In this document: piece by piece, positions 42,625-57,600 of the stretch
Position numbering within the stretch: the first letter of the stretch is position 1
How the letters are laid out: each line of letters begins with the position of its first letter
DNA from: Coenobita brevimanus
Taxonomy: Eukaryota; Arthropoda; Malacostraca; Decapoda; Coenobitidae
NCBI GenBank assembly: GCA_032717465.1
Contig: CM064653.1
Coordinates: forward strand, 41,706,993-41,770,992
Direction: 5' to 3'
Length of the DNA: 64,000 bases
The notes under the pieces: generated by a model
What the model saw: the letters and a program-made list of their open reading frames with translations, nothing else
Databases searched by the model: none
Told to the model about the DNA's origin: nothing
Program-made: the position numbers and the translations under genes

Positions 42625-42745
42625 ATATGCCAGACGATTTTATTCAAGTAGGAAAAAGCCTCTCTTCATGATGGAGTTAATGAAGGTTGTAACTAATCCC
42701 TCCAGTCTGGAAGGTCTCTCGCAGATCCCAATAATATCTTCTGAG
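42625..42745. repeat. Family A inverted-pair copy
   Basis: CCAGACGATTTTATTCAAG with AGCCTCTC, then GAGTTAATGAAGGTTGTAAC and TAATCCCTCCAGTCTGGAAG form the two arms head to head around the spacer. Confidence 0.55.
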
Positions 42746-42989
42746 GACACCATGAATAAAATAACGACCGTGGTTAATCCCCATAGTGCAAGGAATGGAA
42801 TTTACCGTGTTAGTGATATCCCCAATACGACATAATTTAGCTGAGGTGAGATCTTCATTATGTCGGTGGTAGAACAGTTTCCATCAAGCCCTTCAACACA
42901 ATACCCGTTTTATACTTTACAAAACCCGATAATTATATTCAGATGAGGGGAGACTTCCTCGGACTATAGGGTATAAATTTCCTCAATGC

Positions 42990-43920
42990 TGTTGTCATAT
43001 AGTCTTTCCAGGGCGCCATTATCTCACCCTCTCTCTAGTTTCCACATCCCATACACAGTTTCTCCAGTTATCACCATACCACCACCACCACCATCATTAT
43101 TAACAAATAAAAGCCTATGGCTTTTGTTAATATCGCCATCTCTACTGCTCTTCGCATCACCAGTACCATAGAATACAAATCTATGGTGCTTACCATCAAT
43201 GCCCCCCCTCCCTTCCCCCCATTTATTCATCCTAGTTCTACTACCCGTCCTCTCACACCTACCACTCCAGTTGTCTCCCTCCCCAGTGTCATCACTTCCC
43301 CCACCCCTCTTTCTCCCTCTCCCTGCTTCCACCCTCTCACCCTGTAGTTCTCATCCCCACCTCTAGCACTCACCTCCCCCACCGCCATCATTACAGCCAC
43401 AGCCTCCACTACCTAATCGCCTCACTTCCTCATCACTTGCAGCACCACTATCCTCTCATTCTGGTGTACTCGTCGCTTCCTCACTCCCTCATCCCTCTTT
43501 TCTCGGCAACTCATCTGCGCATCCTCACAACCCCTATCTTTCTCCACCCCCCCCCCATGCGCCCCAACCCTACCCCACCCCGCACACACACATACTACAC
43601 CATCATCTCCATACAGTATTCTCGTCACCTGCACCCCACCCTTCACTCCGCTATGTTCGTCACTTCCATCCCTTCACCCCACCCCACCCCACCACCCCTG
43701 TGCCTGTAACACGGCGGGTCATTACTAATTCATTGTTTCCTCCGCCATCTTCACGCAGGACTGACCGCCCGCCCGCCCGCGAAATGACGGTCACTACGGC
43801 ACGCCCCACCCAACCCTCACCCCCGCACCCACACTATACAGCACACAGGCTAACACAGCATCATCATCATCACTGTCATCATCTTCATCGTCGTTGTCTT
43901 CGTCCCAAACGTTTTTCTCA
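42990..43920. other. C/T-rich and trinucleotide low-complexity DNA
   Basis: Degenerate CCACCTC/CATCA units, a C run at 43550-43557 and (ATC)n at 43859-43895. No gene recognised. Confidence 0.55.
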
Positions 43921-44582
43921 CCTAAGATGGGTAATAAGGATAAAACAAACAAAAGAGAGAAAGGATGCAGGTGAGAAAACTATTATATGCATGAGGAATT
44001 ACGTAATGATATTTAAACCTTAATGATACCTTTACCATACACTGAGACACACGCATTATTATACAGTAGATTACATAGCTAATACCATACTTTGATTACC
44101 AACAGCTTCAGTTTGATGGCTAATTTTGCATCATCTACTTCCTACCCTTAGGTTATTATTATTATTATTATTATTATTTATAGCGTAAGACAATTCCCTC
44201 GTAGTGCTGGGGTTAGAAACAGCGCGAGAGAAGGCATCTTTTGTGCTGTACTAGTTCCTGTCATTCAGCCTAGGAGATACCCTTTGTAGCGAAGGGAACA
44301 TAATCAGTCACCCTCTTTATCACACCGGTACAGACTTAACAATGGCTAATTTGGACATTTAAACCCAAGAATACCTTTTCGTAAACATGAAGCCCGATCA
44401 GTACGTACGTAGGTTAACTTGCTGCCGAATGTTGCAAGTTACATTAAATAAGGAAATACAGAAATATGTGATGAGGATACAAATGCTGCACAAAATTACA
44501 CGGACATGACAACACACAAAAAACAGGTCAGATTATAGATTTGTGCAAACATACCTGAACAGCTGGATATGACACCACCACC

Positions 44583-44585
<3 letters not shown>

Positions 44586-44669
<84 letters not shown>
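44586..44669. repeat. (AC)42 microsatellite
   Basis: 84-bp uninterrupted run. Confidence 0.95.
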
Positions 44670-44671
<2 letters not shown>

Positions 44672-44859
44672 GATTCATAATCCACATACAGCCACACATA
44701 TAGGAAAGGAAAAAGAACAAACAGCCTCCACGCTTTTTAAAATCAATAAATGCTTTGGGTGAGTGGCGATCTTAATGGGTTTGTGTTCCGGAGAGGCTGG
44801 GGTGAAAGAGGAAGAGGAAGTCCTTCGTGTTATTTAGTGTGGACTTGTTCCGACTTCCC

Positions 44860-46630
<1,771 letters not shown>

Positions 46631-46639
46631 CATCCCTCC

Positions 46640-47700
46640 TCACCAGTCTGAATGGGGGAGCATCGGTGAATGAGAGCGTAGTTTTGTGAATGGAGGGATG
46701 AGCCACGGGAAGTAATCAGCTGACCTCGTTACGTCTCACCGCCCACACTACTACACATCACTTAACCCATTCACAAACTCGCCGGGGGAATGTTGGTGAA
46801 TGAGAGAGGGGCAGAATGTACACACTTGCCTCCACACGCACGCAAACACGGGAAATAAAAGGAAGCCATTGTTGTCCTTTTGTGACAGTAAGCGTCGGGA
46901 AATCTATGTCTTTATTTTTTTTTATATACCTTTTCGCTTCCATGGGACTGGATGGAGGGGTCTTTTAATCCTTTCTCTCTGGATGCACTTATGTATTTTT
47001 TTTTTTTTTATTCACGGTAATATCAAACGACTGATTTTGCTGCTGACTAGTTAGGCATTTTATTCATTTTAATATCACATGATTTTGTTCTAATAGCAGT
47101 CCTGACGGTGAAACGGTTCAGTAATAATAAACCTTAATTTAGTCCATGATTTACATACTATTCTAACCGATATTGTTACTAACAGTACACTGATGACACC
47201 AATGGCTATGACAGTAGGTGAAGCTTGACAAAGTGCTATTAATAATAGACGGATGAAGGAATGGGTAAGGCAGATGGAATAGAAAGAAATGAAGCACAAA
47301 GGAAGGTCCATATGAAGAAAGCCAAAGAAACAGGGAACGGTTGATAGGGGATGAAAGAATGTATGTAAGGATGAAGTAGTATGGCTGTATTTGTTGTCAA
47401 TGAAACTGGAGAAGTGAAGGAAAAATAATGCTTGCGTTTCTTGTAAGACAGACAACATGAGGCTTTGTACAGGTCACACTTGGCCAGGAGGTGGGTGCCG
47501 GGGGGTGGGGTGGGGAGGAACGCTTGAGTGAGTAGGAGGGATGAGGCTGAGGGACGTTTGCGGATCTAGGAAGGGGTGAGGGTCAGGAAGTGTTATTGAT
47601 GCTCGTCAGATGCTTTATCTGTGGTGAGTGAGACGCCAAAATTCTGCAGGCTAGTTTTCCCTACAATATTTGTTTCATTAAATTTAGATAACTCAGTGCA
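46640..47700. other. Unique DNA, no gene recognised
   Basis: Mixed AT-rich sequence with a T run at 46996-47009 and a G-rich stretch at 47489-47540. Confidence 0.45.
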
Positions 47701-47752
47701 CATTCTTTCACTTTGTTCATATCAATAACCATTCTCACTGGTTATATCTTTA

Positions 47753-47753
<1 letters not shown>

Positions 47754-47843
<90 letters not shown>
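47754..47843. repeat. (AC)n microsatellite
   Basis: About 45 units with one TACA interruption. Confidence 0.95.
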
Positions 47844-47845
<2 letters not shown>

Positions 47846-47934
47846 AATATACAAATATAGATATAGACATAAATATAGATGTATATTCAGAGAAAAGAGA
47901 GGGGAATATACTAATAACGTGTAAAGTTATTTTT

Positions 47935-48012
47935 AACTGATTCCTTCATCCTGAAGACGTCAGACAATTTCATTCAGCTTAGGGGAGGTCCCTCATGCTA
48001 AAAGATTCAGCT
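47935..48012 (-). repeat. Family A arm, minus orientation
   Basis: GTCAGACAATTTCATTCAG then CTTAGGGGAGGTCCCTCATG is the reverse complement of the AAGCTGAATAAAATCGTCTG core. Only this arm is recognisable. Confidence 0.5.
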
Positions 48013-48286
48013 TCAGGCATGAGGTGAGTTTAGTGCAGGTAAGGTCTTGTGTACGGGTGTGGCCTGAGTATCGTGCAAGTCAAAGATTCACAGGTGTATC
48101 TCATAAAAGTGTGTTCTATAGGTGTGGACCATGTATAAATGTGGTGGTGTGGAGAGTGATGTAGTAGTGAGGTAAGTGTGGTGAGGATCGGTGATGAATG
48201 TGGTGTACTGTAAGTGTGTGAAGTGAATGTAATGTAGGTGTATGGTGAGTGCGACGCCAAAGTGGTACAAATGTCGAGCAGGTCTG

Positions 48287-48289
<3 letters not shown>

Positions 48290-48369
<80 letters not shown>
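48290..48369. repeat. (GT)n microsatellite in a GTG-rich stretch
   Basis: A pure GT run embedded in 450 bp of degenerate GTGTGGTGA sequence (48060-48520). Confidence 0.95.
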
Positions 48370-48370
<1 letters not shown>

Positions 48371-48599
48371 TGAGTGTGGTGTGGGTGTGGCAGTGAGTGT
48401 GGTGAGTGTAACAGAGTACAGTATATGTGTGATGTGAGTGCAGTGTGGTGAGTATGATGCTGATGTGTGTGGCTAATGTGATATTGGTGTGTGGTGAATG
48501 CGGTGTGGGTGTGGTCCAGAGTGAGCCACACCTGCCCACACCACACCTCACTTCCAGGCATCACGCTACACTACACTCACGCTGAAACAAAAGACCAGT

Positions 48600-49370
48600 T
48601 ACCTGCAGGGAGGGTGAAGGAGGGGGGGAGGGAGACGAGGAAGAGGGGTGTAGAGTGAAGAGAGAAGGAGATACGAATGAGAGGGAGGTGAGGAGTGGAG
48701 AGAAAGGGAAAGGGGGGAAGAGAGGTGGAGTGGAAGAGAGAATAGGGAGAGATGAGGGAGAATGGAAAGAAGGAGGGGAAGGGAAGGGCTGAATCTTAAT
48801 CTTTACATAAAATCTTCTCTAATACTGTTCAGAACATTTTCCTAGATGGACTGTATGGAAACGGGTAACAGTCTTTTTAGAAATTTCTGAAATTTTGGCC
48901 GTAGATCCAGTCAGTCACATTAAAATCATTACTATCCTCCTCCTCCTCCTCCTCATCATCATCATCATCATCATCATCATCCGCATTACACGTCACGGAA
49001 ACTCCTTCGCCACCAGGTACGTTGAGGTGTTGAAAGTGAGAGGCGTTAAAGCGAAAAACACAAAATACACCAACCAAGAAATGAAATCAGGAAGATGAAA
49101 TAATCAGTAAAAAGGATCAACAGGGGAATAAAGTACACATGATGATAAGGTAAGCCGATAATAATACAGGATCAGAAAGGGTAGAAATAAAGGATAAGGA
49201 AGGAGCATTGATGAATGGTACTGTACGAAGGAGGGGGAGAGGGAGGAGAGAGGTAGTTGAGGAAGGAAGACAAAGGGAGGGAGGGAAGGAGGGGAGGTGG
49301 AAATGGAGGTAATTGTGCGAGGGGAGGGATGGAGGGATGTCGAGGGGAAAATGAGAGGGGGAGACTTTTC
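48600..49370. repeat. Polypurine tracts flanking (CTC/ATC)n
   Basis: G/A-rich at 48605-48785 and 49190-49365, with a (CTC)n-(ATC)n run at 48937-48980 between them. No gene. Confidence 0.7.
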
Positions 49371-49518
49371 TTTTTTTAGGTGGAAACGTAATTATCAGAC
49401 TCCAGGGCACTTCCTCCACACCCATGACCATACCGAGGAGGCTTCATCTCGTCCTGGAGCCTCTCTTGCTTGCTTTATTTGTTGGTTGAGTTTCCTCCCT
49501 ATTTTTTTTCCTAATCAT

Positions 49519-49636
<118 letters not shown>

Positions 49637-50204
49637 CTCCTCTCCTGCTGCCACACAATACGTCACTCCCCAATCAATGTTTACCTTCCATTCGCCTCGC
49701 TCGTAAAAAGTAAATATACCCTTCAACTTTTATAATCATTAGTAATAGGATTCATAAAAGCTCCGCAGTTTTCCTCTTTTTTTTTTTTCATTATTTTTTT
49801 TTATATCTATCTCAACCATTTCCCTGTTGTTAATATACTTTTTTTTTTTTCTTCTCGAGGCAACTTCAGGTATTTTCATTTACCGGAGAGAAATCCTAAC
49901 ACTCATCAGATTAATTAAAGTATGCCCAATTTTACTCTCTTTTGGTGTTTGGACATGTTTAGACTCTTTATTCATGTTACAATCAGACGAATTTTGAGCC
50001 AGCGGTTTTGAAGTGTCTCGATTGCTTTCTATTTATTTTAGATTTAATTCTTTTATTGATGACTGTGGTACCTGAGAGGAATTCTAATAGTAACAAGATT
50101 ATAACAAAAACAGTAAAATGAAAACAAATAAGTAATGGTGGTGTGATGGGAGGAAGAGAAAAGAATATTATGGGGTTGTGAGGTGAAAGCAGAGGTTAAG
50201 GTGA

Positions 50205-50530
50205 AGAATGATGTGGTGAGGTGATATGAGGGGTAGTGAGGTGATGTGGGGTGGTGAGGTGAGGTAGGGTAGTGAGGTAATGTGGGGTTGTGAGGTGAGG
50301 TGGGGTAGTGAGGTAATGTGGGGTTGTGAGGTGAGGTGGGGTAGTGAGGTAATGTGGGGTTGTGAGGTGAGGTGGGGTAGTCAGGTAATGTGGGGTGATG
50401 TGGGGGTGGTGAGGTGATGTGGGGTAGTAAAGTGATGTGGGGTAGTGAGGTGATGTGAAAGTAGTGGGGTAATGTGAGGTAGTGAGGTGATATGGGGGTG
50501 GTGAGGTGAAATGAAATGAAGTGAGATGCT
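50205..50530. repeat. 36-bp GT/GA-rich minisatellite
   Basis: Units of the type GAGGTGGGGTAGTGAGGTAA + TGTGGGGTTGT repeat about four times (50260-50400), then degrade to GTGATGTGGGGTAGTGAG units. Confidence 0.8.
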
Positions 50531-51369
50531 ACGAGGTGAGGAGTGATGAAGTGAATAAAAGGGTGACATGAAGTGAGGGTGGTAAAATTATGAAAATGGG
50601 GAATGAGGTGGAAATTAACGTGTTCTTGACAGGTAATGGAGTGACAGTGTAAAACAGTGACATAAGCGACGCAAGGGTAGTGGAGTGTGTGTCATCATTA
50701 CCGTAATTAAAAAGGTATATCGAGCAGCTAATGAGGTGAGTGATTATCACGTGGCGTGAACTGAAAGGATATTGTGTTAACCTCTGCACCGCCATGACGA
50801 CGTTTCTCATTCATTCTTGCTGGCGACATTTTTTTTTTTTTATCTGACCCAAGAAGCACCCCTCAAACTACAGGAGCGAGAAACAGTGTCCGCTAACCCC
50901 CTCATAAAAGGTCTCGCCGAAGCTGAATTTAACCGTCTGGCAGAAGCAAATGGTAAGAATAAACCAAATAACATGCCATCACTCAGAATGGGGAGAATGA
51001 GATGACAATATAAAGTGATAGAAAAGTAACAGCTGATGATGTGACAAAGGTGGAGGTGGTGACGTGATGCTGAGTGAGTTCCTGATATGCCATGGAGGGA
51101 AGGTCATGGGCTGGGATAGTGACTTTACATAAAACCATATATATATATTTTTTGGCTGGTATAGGACTCTCTGTAGTACATTTTTATAAGTGATACAGTC
51201 TACATAATACACTCTGATATTTTCTTTTATGCTCCTTATATCTTTTTAACACTGAGATCAATGACTCAGGATAAAAGAAGTTACTAGGGTTGTAATAAGC
51301 AAAATAAATCGCTTAGAAAGTGATGTAACAAAATCTCCCAGTCCACACATAGCCCCTGGAGAGAAAGGT

Positions 51370-52240
51370 GGTGGGTGGAGGCAGTGACGTGACGTGAGGA
51401 AAACTGGAGGTGTGAGAGAGAGACCGTGGCACAGAAGAGATTATTAGAGAAAGTGGTTTGTTGATGTGATGCGGAGAAAGATGTAAGGTGACATGACGTG
51501 GTGGTAAAGTGACATGAACCGAGATGAGGTGATAGGAAGTGAGGTGAAGTGACAGGAAGTAAGATGAAGTGACAGGGAGTGAGGTGAAGTGATAGAAAGT
51601 CAGGTGAAGTGAAAATGAGGTTAAGTGGCTGGAAGTGAGGTGAAGTGACAGGAAGTGAGATGAAGTGAAAGTGAGGAGAAGTGGCTGGAAGTGAAGTGAA
51701 ATGACAGGAAGCAGGGTGAACTGAAAGAAAGTTAAGTTGGTTGGAAGTGAGATGAAGTGACAGGAAGTGAAATGTAGCGATACGAAACGACGTGAAGTGA
51801 TATGAAGTGAGGCGAATGAAAGTGAGGCGAAGTGACGGAGTCAGCAGTGATGACGTGATATAAACTGATCTGGTATTGTGACATGAACTGAGGCAGATGA
51901 TGACGTTACATGTAGTGGGGTGATAACGTGGCGTGAAATGAGATGACGTGACGTGAAGTGATGACGTAATATGAAGTGGCATCATGACGTGACATGGAGT
52001 GAGAGATGGACGTGACATGAAGTAAGGGATACCAACGTAAAATGAAGTGTCATACAGCCGTGACAAGATACGAGGTGATACCGTGACAGAAATTATAACG
52101 TGACGAAGTGAGATGACCAAGTTATATATCGTGACTAAATCTGAGGCCGTGACGTGACATGAAATGAGATGACGACGTGACGTGACGTGACGAGAGGTAA
52201 CGCGACGTGAGGTGATGTGAGGCGAGGCGAGGCGAGGCAA
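51370..52240. repeat. Degenerate GTGA-rich minisatellite with many TGACGT motifs
   Basis: GAAGTGACAGGAAGTGAGGT-type units fill 51530-51830. Beyond that, TGACGTGA and TGACATGA units dominate to 52210. The long minus-strand frame (HFTSLPATSPH repeats, 345 codons) is a repeat translation. Confidence 0.8.
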
Positions 52241-52649
52241 GGCGTGGTGTGCGAGGCACGTGCTGGCCACTGGTCGCCTCTCACCACATCCCACACTCAC
52301 CACAGCCACCACATCCGACACTCACCACACCACGGGACACAGCCACGCCCCACATAGTGTAGTGGGGGAAGAGGGGGACAGGTGAGGGGAAGCTTGTGGG
52401 GTTGTATGGTGGGGCGACTCGGTGGCTCGGTCACTTTGTTACCAGCCTTATGTTCATAGGACGTTCTGTCGTGAGCCTGAGTCCCATGAATGTCACTGAG
52501 TTTGTTGGGTGGACGCTCACAAGCTAACCCCTGTCCACAACAGTCAAATATGCAATAGGACACCACATCACTATTTACTATCTTCTGTTTTACTGTCTGT
52601 GCCTTGTATCTGTCTACCCTCCTTCCTAACCTCCTTTGGCTTTACCTGT

Positions 52650-53580
52650 AACCATTGTCAGGTGAAGGAGGCATAGGAAAGGGAGGTGAGCAGGTGAAGT
52701 GAGAGAGTGGAGTAGGTGAGGGGGATGGGGGAAGGTGAGTTAAGTAAAACGGTGAGACAGAGGGGTGCCAAGCTATGGGATAGGAGGAGGAAAGTCAAGT
52801 GTGAGGATAGGAGCAAGAGAGACAAATATACATATCAAACGAGGAAGAGGAAGACAGACTGAGAGGAAATAGGAGTGAATGAACGCCGAAAAGATGGAAG
52901 GAGAAATGTGAAAATAAAGGGTAAAAGGAAACAGGGATATCCAGGGCAAGTAAAGAGGAGGGAATGAGAGACGATACGAGGGAGGATAAAGGGGAGGAAA
53001 AATGAAAAGAAAAGAGGAAGAGGAAGCGAGTGGAGATAATAAGAGGAAGGTCAAAGAAGAGAAAGGGATGACAGTTGATAACGGAGGAGTGAGGAACAGT
53101 GACAGGGAGAGAAGGACTGTGAAGAAGGGAGGGAGAGTCAGGGAAGGAGAGAGAGTGAGTGAGGGGGTAACGGTGGGCGTAGAAGGGACAATGAGAGGGA
53201 GAGTGAGGGTGGTAGTGAAAGTAAGTGAGGGAGGGATCATGGTGGTATTAATATCTTCATGGAAGGGGCAGTTAGGGAGTGACAGACAGCGAAGGAAAGA
53301 CAGGGAGGAACAGTAAGGGAGAGAGGTAGGGGTAGTGAGGGAGGGAGGGGCTGTAAGGGAGAGAAGGACAGTGAGAGAGGAAGGGGGAAACGAAGAGATG
53401 GAGTAAGGAAGGTCTGGAGAAAGGAGAGACTACCCAAAAGAAAATTAGCAAAGGATAAAGGATGCAGGTCTGAAAAGATAAAAGGAGGACGAAAACAGAG
53501 AGAGACGAGTGAATACAGAAAATGAGAAAAATAATCGAACAGAAGGTAAGCGAATAAAAGGAAGTAGAAATGGAAGGACG
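52650..53580. repeat. Polypurine tract
   Basis: G/A-rich for 0.9 kb, with GGGAGAGTGAGGG-type units near 53150-53400, ending at the (GC)n-(AC)n array. Confidence 0.8.
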
Positions 53581-53596
53581 AAGAAAAGGGTAGGCG

Positions 53597-53597
<1 letters not shown>

Positions 53598-53693
<96 letters not shown>
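53598..53693. repeat. (GC)n-(AC)n compound array
   Basis: A short alternating GCGCGCGCGC start passes into about 43 AC units, ending ACG. Both parts alternate purine and pyrimidine, a Z-DNA-prone composition. Confidence 0.95.
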
Positions 53694-53695
<2 letters not shown>

Positions 53696-53824
53696 ATAAA
53701 GCAGGTGGAAGAGACGAACGAAGAGGAATAAGAGAGGAATGGTTGGCGTAAAAAAAAGAAAGTATGCATGAGACTAGAGACACGAAGAGAAACACAAAGG
53801 AGTACTAAGGAAAGCAAACAGCAA

Positions 53825-53875
53825 CAGTCCTAATGGTCCTTTCGAGGCTGCTTGTTACAGAGTAGATTATGACTA
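53825..53875 (-). repeat. Interspersed repeat fragment shared with 61.64 kb
   Basis: ATGGTCCTTTCGAGGCTGCT then TGTTACAGAGTAGATTATGAC corresponds to TTGGTCCTTTCGATGCCGTT then TGTTACAGAGCAGGCTATCAC at 61642-61683. On the minus strand both read as LLCNKxxRKDx, so they may be remnants of one element. Confidence 0.5.
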
Positions 53876-54059
53876 CGAGATCTAACTCTACATGCTGGGT
53901 GGAAGAAAAGGATGGAGGAATGGGAGGGTTGGTGAGGGACGGGAGATGGGAGTGGGGGTAGCAGAGTGGTGAAGGATGGAAGGGAATGAAGGACAGATGA
54001 GGGGGGGAAGAGGAGAGTGGGGGAGGAAGGGGGGTGTGGGGGGTGAGGGAGACAATACA

Positions 54060-54240
54060 GCACGTGCGGCCGGTTGCCCCAGACTCCGGTTAGCGGGTCC
54101 CCCACTTCCGGCGCCCCGCTAATCACCGAACAACACTGATTACCCCGACTCCGTAAACCTGGCCCCGCTAACAGCCCGTAATGACCCGCTACACCTAATT
54201 TATGAATACCGCTCACTTACCGCCGTCCAATGGGTCACGG
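54060..54240. other. GC-rich unique island with repeated TAGCGGG/CCCGCTA motifs
   Basis: GGTTAGCGGGTCC near 54093 and TGACCCGCTACACC near 54183 are inverted, with CCCCGCTAATC and CCCCGCTAACA between them. A GTAAGT donor would exist on the minus strand near 54217. The high-complexity sequence stands between a polypurine tract and microsatellites. An exon or regulatory element is possible but unproven. Confidence 0.3.
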
Positions 54241-54294
54241 GATCAATACACAACACACCGCCCACAACAATGCTATACAAGGCTTTTTTCCGCG

Positions 54295-54332
54295 TCTCTC
54301 TCTCTCTCTCTCCCTCTCTCTCTCTCTCTCTG

Positions 54333-54398
<66 letters not shown>
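54295..54398. repeat. Compound (CT)n-(GT)n array
   Basis: CT units to about 54332, a short GCTG link, then about 31 GT units. Confidence 0.95.
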
Positions 54399-54399
<1 letters not shown>

Positions 54400-54534
54400 G
54401 GGGTAATTTTGGTTCTGTGTGGAGGGGCTGTGTGCTGTGTCTGGCTCGCGTGTTGACCCCCATTTGGCCCGGTCACCTGCCTCACTCACCTACATGCTCA
54501 CACCTCCGGAACCTCACTGGCTCGCCTTTAGCCC

Positions 54535-54920
54535 TCGATGGACACCACATTTGTGCACCATTATTCTTTTGGGACAGAACACCATTAGGACATCAGAACT
54601 CCATCTGGACAGCAGAACCCCATTAAGACACCAGAACTCTATTTGGACAGTAGGACACCATTAGGACATCAGAAACCCACCTCCGGAACCTCACTGATCT
54701 GCTCCAACCCAGAGTAGAGGTTACTGAAGACCTATGGACGCCATAACTCCATTAAGTCACCAGAAATCCATTTGGACACCACAGCCACATCTGGACATCA
54801 GAACCCCATTGGGAAAAGAAAACCCCATTCGAACACCACAGCCCCATCTGAACACCAGAACCTCATATTCACCAACACCGCAGTTAAACACCAGAACCTC
54901 ATATGGACACCTAAGTTATC
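54535..54920. repeat. Roughly 24-bp degenerate minisatellite
   Basis: Units resembling CCATTWGGACAYCAGAACYC recur about fifteen times with variable length; a larger segment (CACCTCCGGAACCTCACTG) also repeats at 54501 and 54669. Confidence 0.75.
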
Positions 54921-55187
54921 ACGTGTGCAATATTCATGCACTCTGTGAAACTTGCATCAGATTAAACAATCTCGTTACACGTATTTTTTCTATAATATCC
55001 ATCTCTGGAATTATTCACGGCACTGTTAAATATAAAATATGAAATGGCCATCTTTCATTTGGTCTCACCCAAGACTGTATTATGCATATCTTACTTAGTC
55101 ACCTCAGCCCCTCGCACAACGACTCCAGGAGGAAGCAACTTCAGTAGCCTGCAGTCTCCTGGGTTCACATTCTGATGAACTTGGGGT

Positions 55188-55189
<2 letters not shown>

Positions 55190-55220
<31 letters not shown>

Positions 55221-55272
55221 TGCTGCTACTACTACTACTACTACTACTACTACTGCTATTATTACTACCACA
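55190..55272. repeat. (TAC)n trinucleotide array
   Basis: About 25 TAC units with CAC and TGC variants. Confidence 0.9.
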
Positions 55273-55299
55273 CAACGAAACCTGACCCCTTCTCCACCC

Positions 55300-57130
55300 A
55301 CACTACAAGTCTGTGTCCTTTGACTGCCCACCCATGCACTGTCGTCTGTGTTATTTCAAGCCTACCTATGCCTTATACCCATTAATGCCTTCTTTACTCA
55401 CCTGTGTTCTTTCCTGCCGACCTGTACCTCTTACAACCGACCTGTACCCTCATCCCTATCCCCTCACATCAGCAGCCATGCCTGCCCACCCGATCTCTTC
55501 TCCTTCCTGCCCCTCCATACTCAACCCTTCTCACGAGTTCCTTTTCCTGCCCACCTGTGTCCCTTCTTACCAGTTCACCTGTACTCTTGTTTGCCCTCTT
55601 TATCCCTCCCTTTTCACCTGTGCCCACCTGTTCCTTTTTCTGTCCACCTGTGTCCCTCCCTAGCCTTTCCTACTCGCCTTCTCTCATTCCTGCTCACCTC
55701 TGCCTCTTCATACTCATCCCTTTTCGTCTGTTCCATTTCCTGCCCACCCATGCCTCTCCTTACCATTTCACCTGTACTCTTGTCTGCCCTCCCACCCATC
55801 CATTTTCACCTGTGCCCACCTGTTCCCTTCCTGCCCACCTGTGCCCATTCATACTCATCCCTTCTCACCTGCGCTCTCATCTGCTCATCCGTGCTACTTC
55901 CTGCCATCGCTATTTAACCCGTCCTTCATCCTCTCCCCACCATCTCCAATGGACCTAACCATAATCAGCAGCACATCAGCCATCATCATCAGAATCATTA
56001 TTTGTCATTATCATCATCATCATCATCAACGTCATCAACAACAGCACCGTTTTCACACTATTTTTTTATTATTTTCTTCCTTTATTTGTGCCTCTACTTT
56101 TTATATCCTTAATCCTCTTTTCTCAGCTTCTCCGTTTTATTTCCATGTGATTACTTGCTTTAAAATATTTCGGTTAAGTTTCCTCTTCGCTCTGATTCGG
56201 TTTTGTACTTCATATTTGTTTTAAATTTTAGATTATCATGTTCTGTTTCATCTTTTATGATGTTTGTCTTCAACTGATTCCTCTAGATCTTTACTAGGCC
56301 ACTTGAGTCCCCAGTATTCCTGCTTCCTCTTATTTTCTTTTTAGTGTCCTTTCTCTCTCTCATCCCATTTTGTCATATATCTAACATCTCATATATGTTT
56401 TCTGGTCATTTTTCTTTCTCCCTTTCTGTTCAGTTGACAATCGACACTTCCATTCCCTAGAGTCTTCCCTCATCCAACCCTGAAGTTCTCTCCTCTCTTA
56501 CTCCAGGTATCCTCCAGTCCATCTCTCATCCCACACTCTTCTTTGTCTCTCCATCTACCCTTCCTCCACACAGCACTCCCTCTCTTTATCATTCTCACCC
56601 ATCCTTTCCCTTCCCATCTCCTCCCTCCAGCGTTCCTTCCCTTTTCCATTCCTCTTCCACCCCAACCCTCGCCTCCTTCCCCCTCCCTTTTCTATCCCTC
56701 TCCACCCTAATTTTCCCCTGCTTCCCTTTCTCCTCTCCTCTCCACTCCTTTCCCATCCTCAATAATCCATTTCCTCTCCCTTTTCCATCCTTCTCCCACC
56801 CTCACCTTTCCTTGCATCCTTTTCCCATTCTTTTCATTCCTCTTCCATTCTCAGTTATTCCTTTCCTCTGCCCCTTCCCCCAGCGTTCCTTCCCATTTCC
56901 TGCCCTAACCATCCCTTTTCCACCCCCCATCTTCTACCTCCCTTCACCTTTCCCATCCCTCTTCAATCCTAAATCACCCCTTTCCTCTCCCCTTTCTCCC
57001 CCTTCCCCTCAGCGTTCCCTCCCTTTTCCATCCTTAATCATTCCTTTCCTCTCCCCTTTCTCCCCCTTCCCTTCAGCGTTCCCTCCCTTTTCCATCCTTA
57101 ATCATCCCTTTCCTCCCCCCCCCCCATGAC
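55300..57130 (+). repeat. Pyrimidine-rich minisatellite DNA
   Basis: CCTGCCCACCTGTGYCC-type units fill 55390-55890. A 64-bp unit starting AGCGTTCCCTCCCTTTTCC lies at 57011 and 57075, with older copies at 56630 and 56882. No gene. Confidence 0.75.
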
Positions 57131-57132
57131 AG

Positions 57133-57353
<221 letters not shown>

Positions 57354-57499
57354 ACACTCACTCAATGATTTCCTGCCTGAATGACCCAAGTATTGCTGAC
57401 TAACTGTTTGACTGGGTTTGACTGAATGGAGGCCTCAATGTCCATGCAAATGCCGCCAAATGCACGCTACATAACTCTACGACTTTTTTTTCTCTATCT

Positions 57500-57600
57500 T
57501 GACCAAGTTATCTTAGTCTGACTCACCTGATGGCCAAGTGTACTCAGACTGGAGGGTTAACATGACTAGTAAATAAGGAGACTCATTCGTATCTCATAAA
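57500..57600 (-). repeat. Family C fragment, minus orientation
   Basis: The reverse complement reads AATGAGTCTCCTTATTTAC, CCTCCAGTCTGAGTACACTT and GGCCATCAGGTG, matching the right half of the 13.6- and 21.1-kb copies. Confidence 0.5.

Noticed and set aside
51284..52321. A 345-codon minus-strand frame
   Set aside because: It is a repeat translation of the GTGA-rich minisatellite (SLPATSPHF-type units) without a recognisable protein family.
54535..54920. A CRISPR-like array
   Set aside because: The units are contiguous and degenerate without constant-length spacers, and the genome is eukaryotic; it is a minisatellite.
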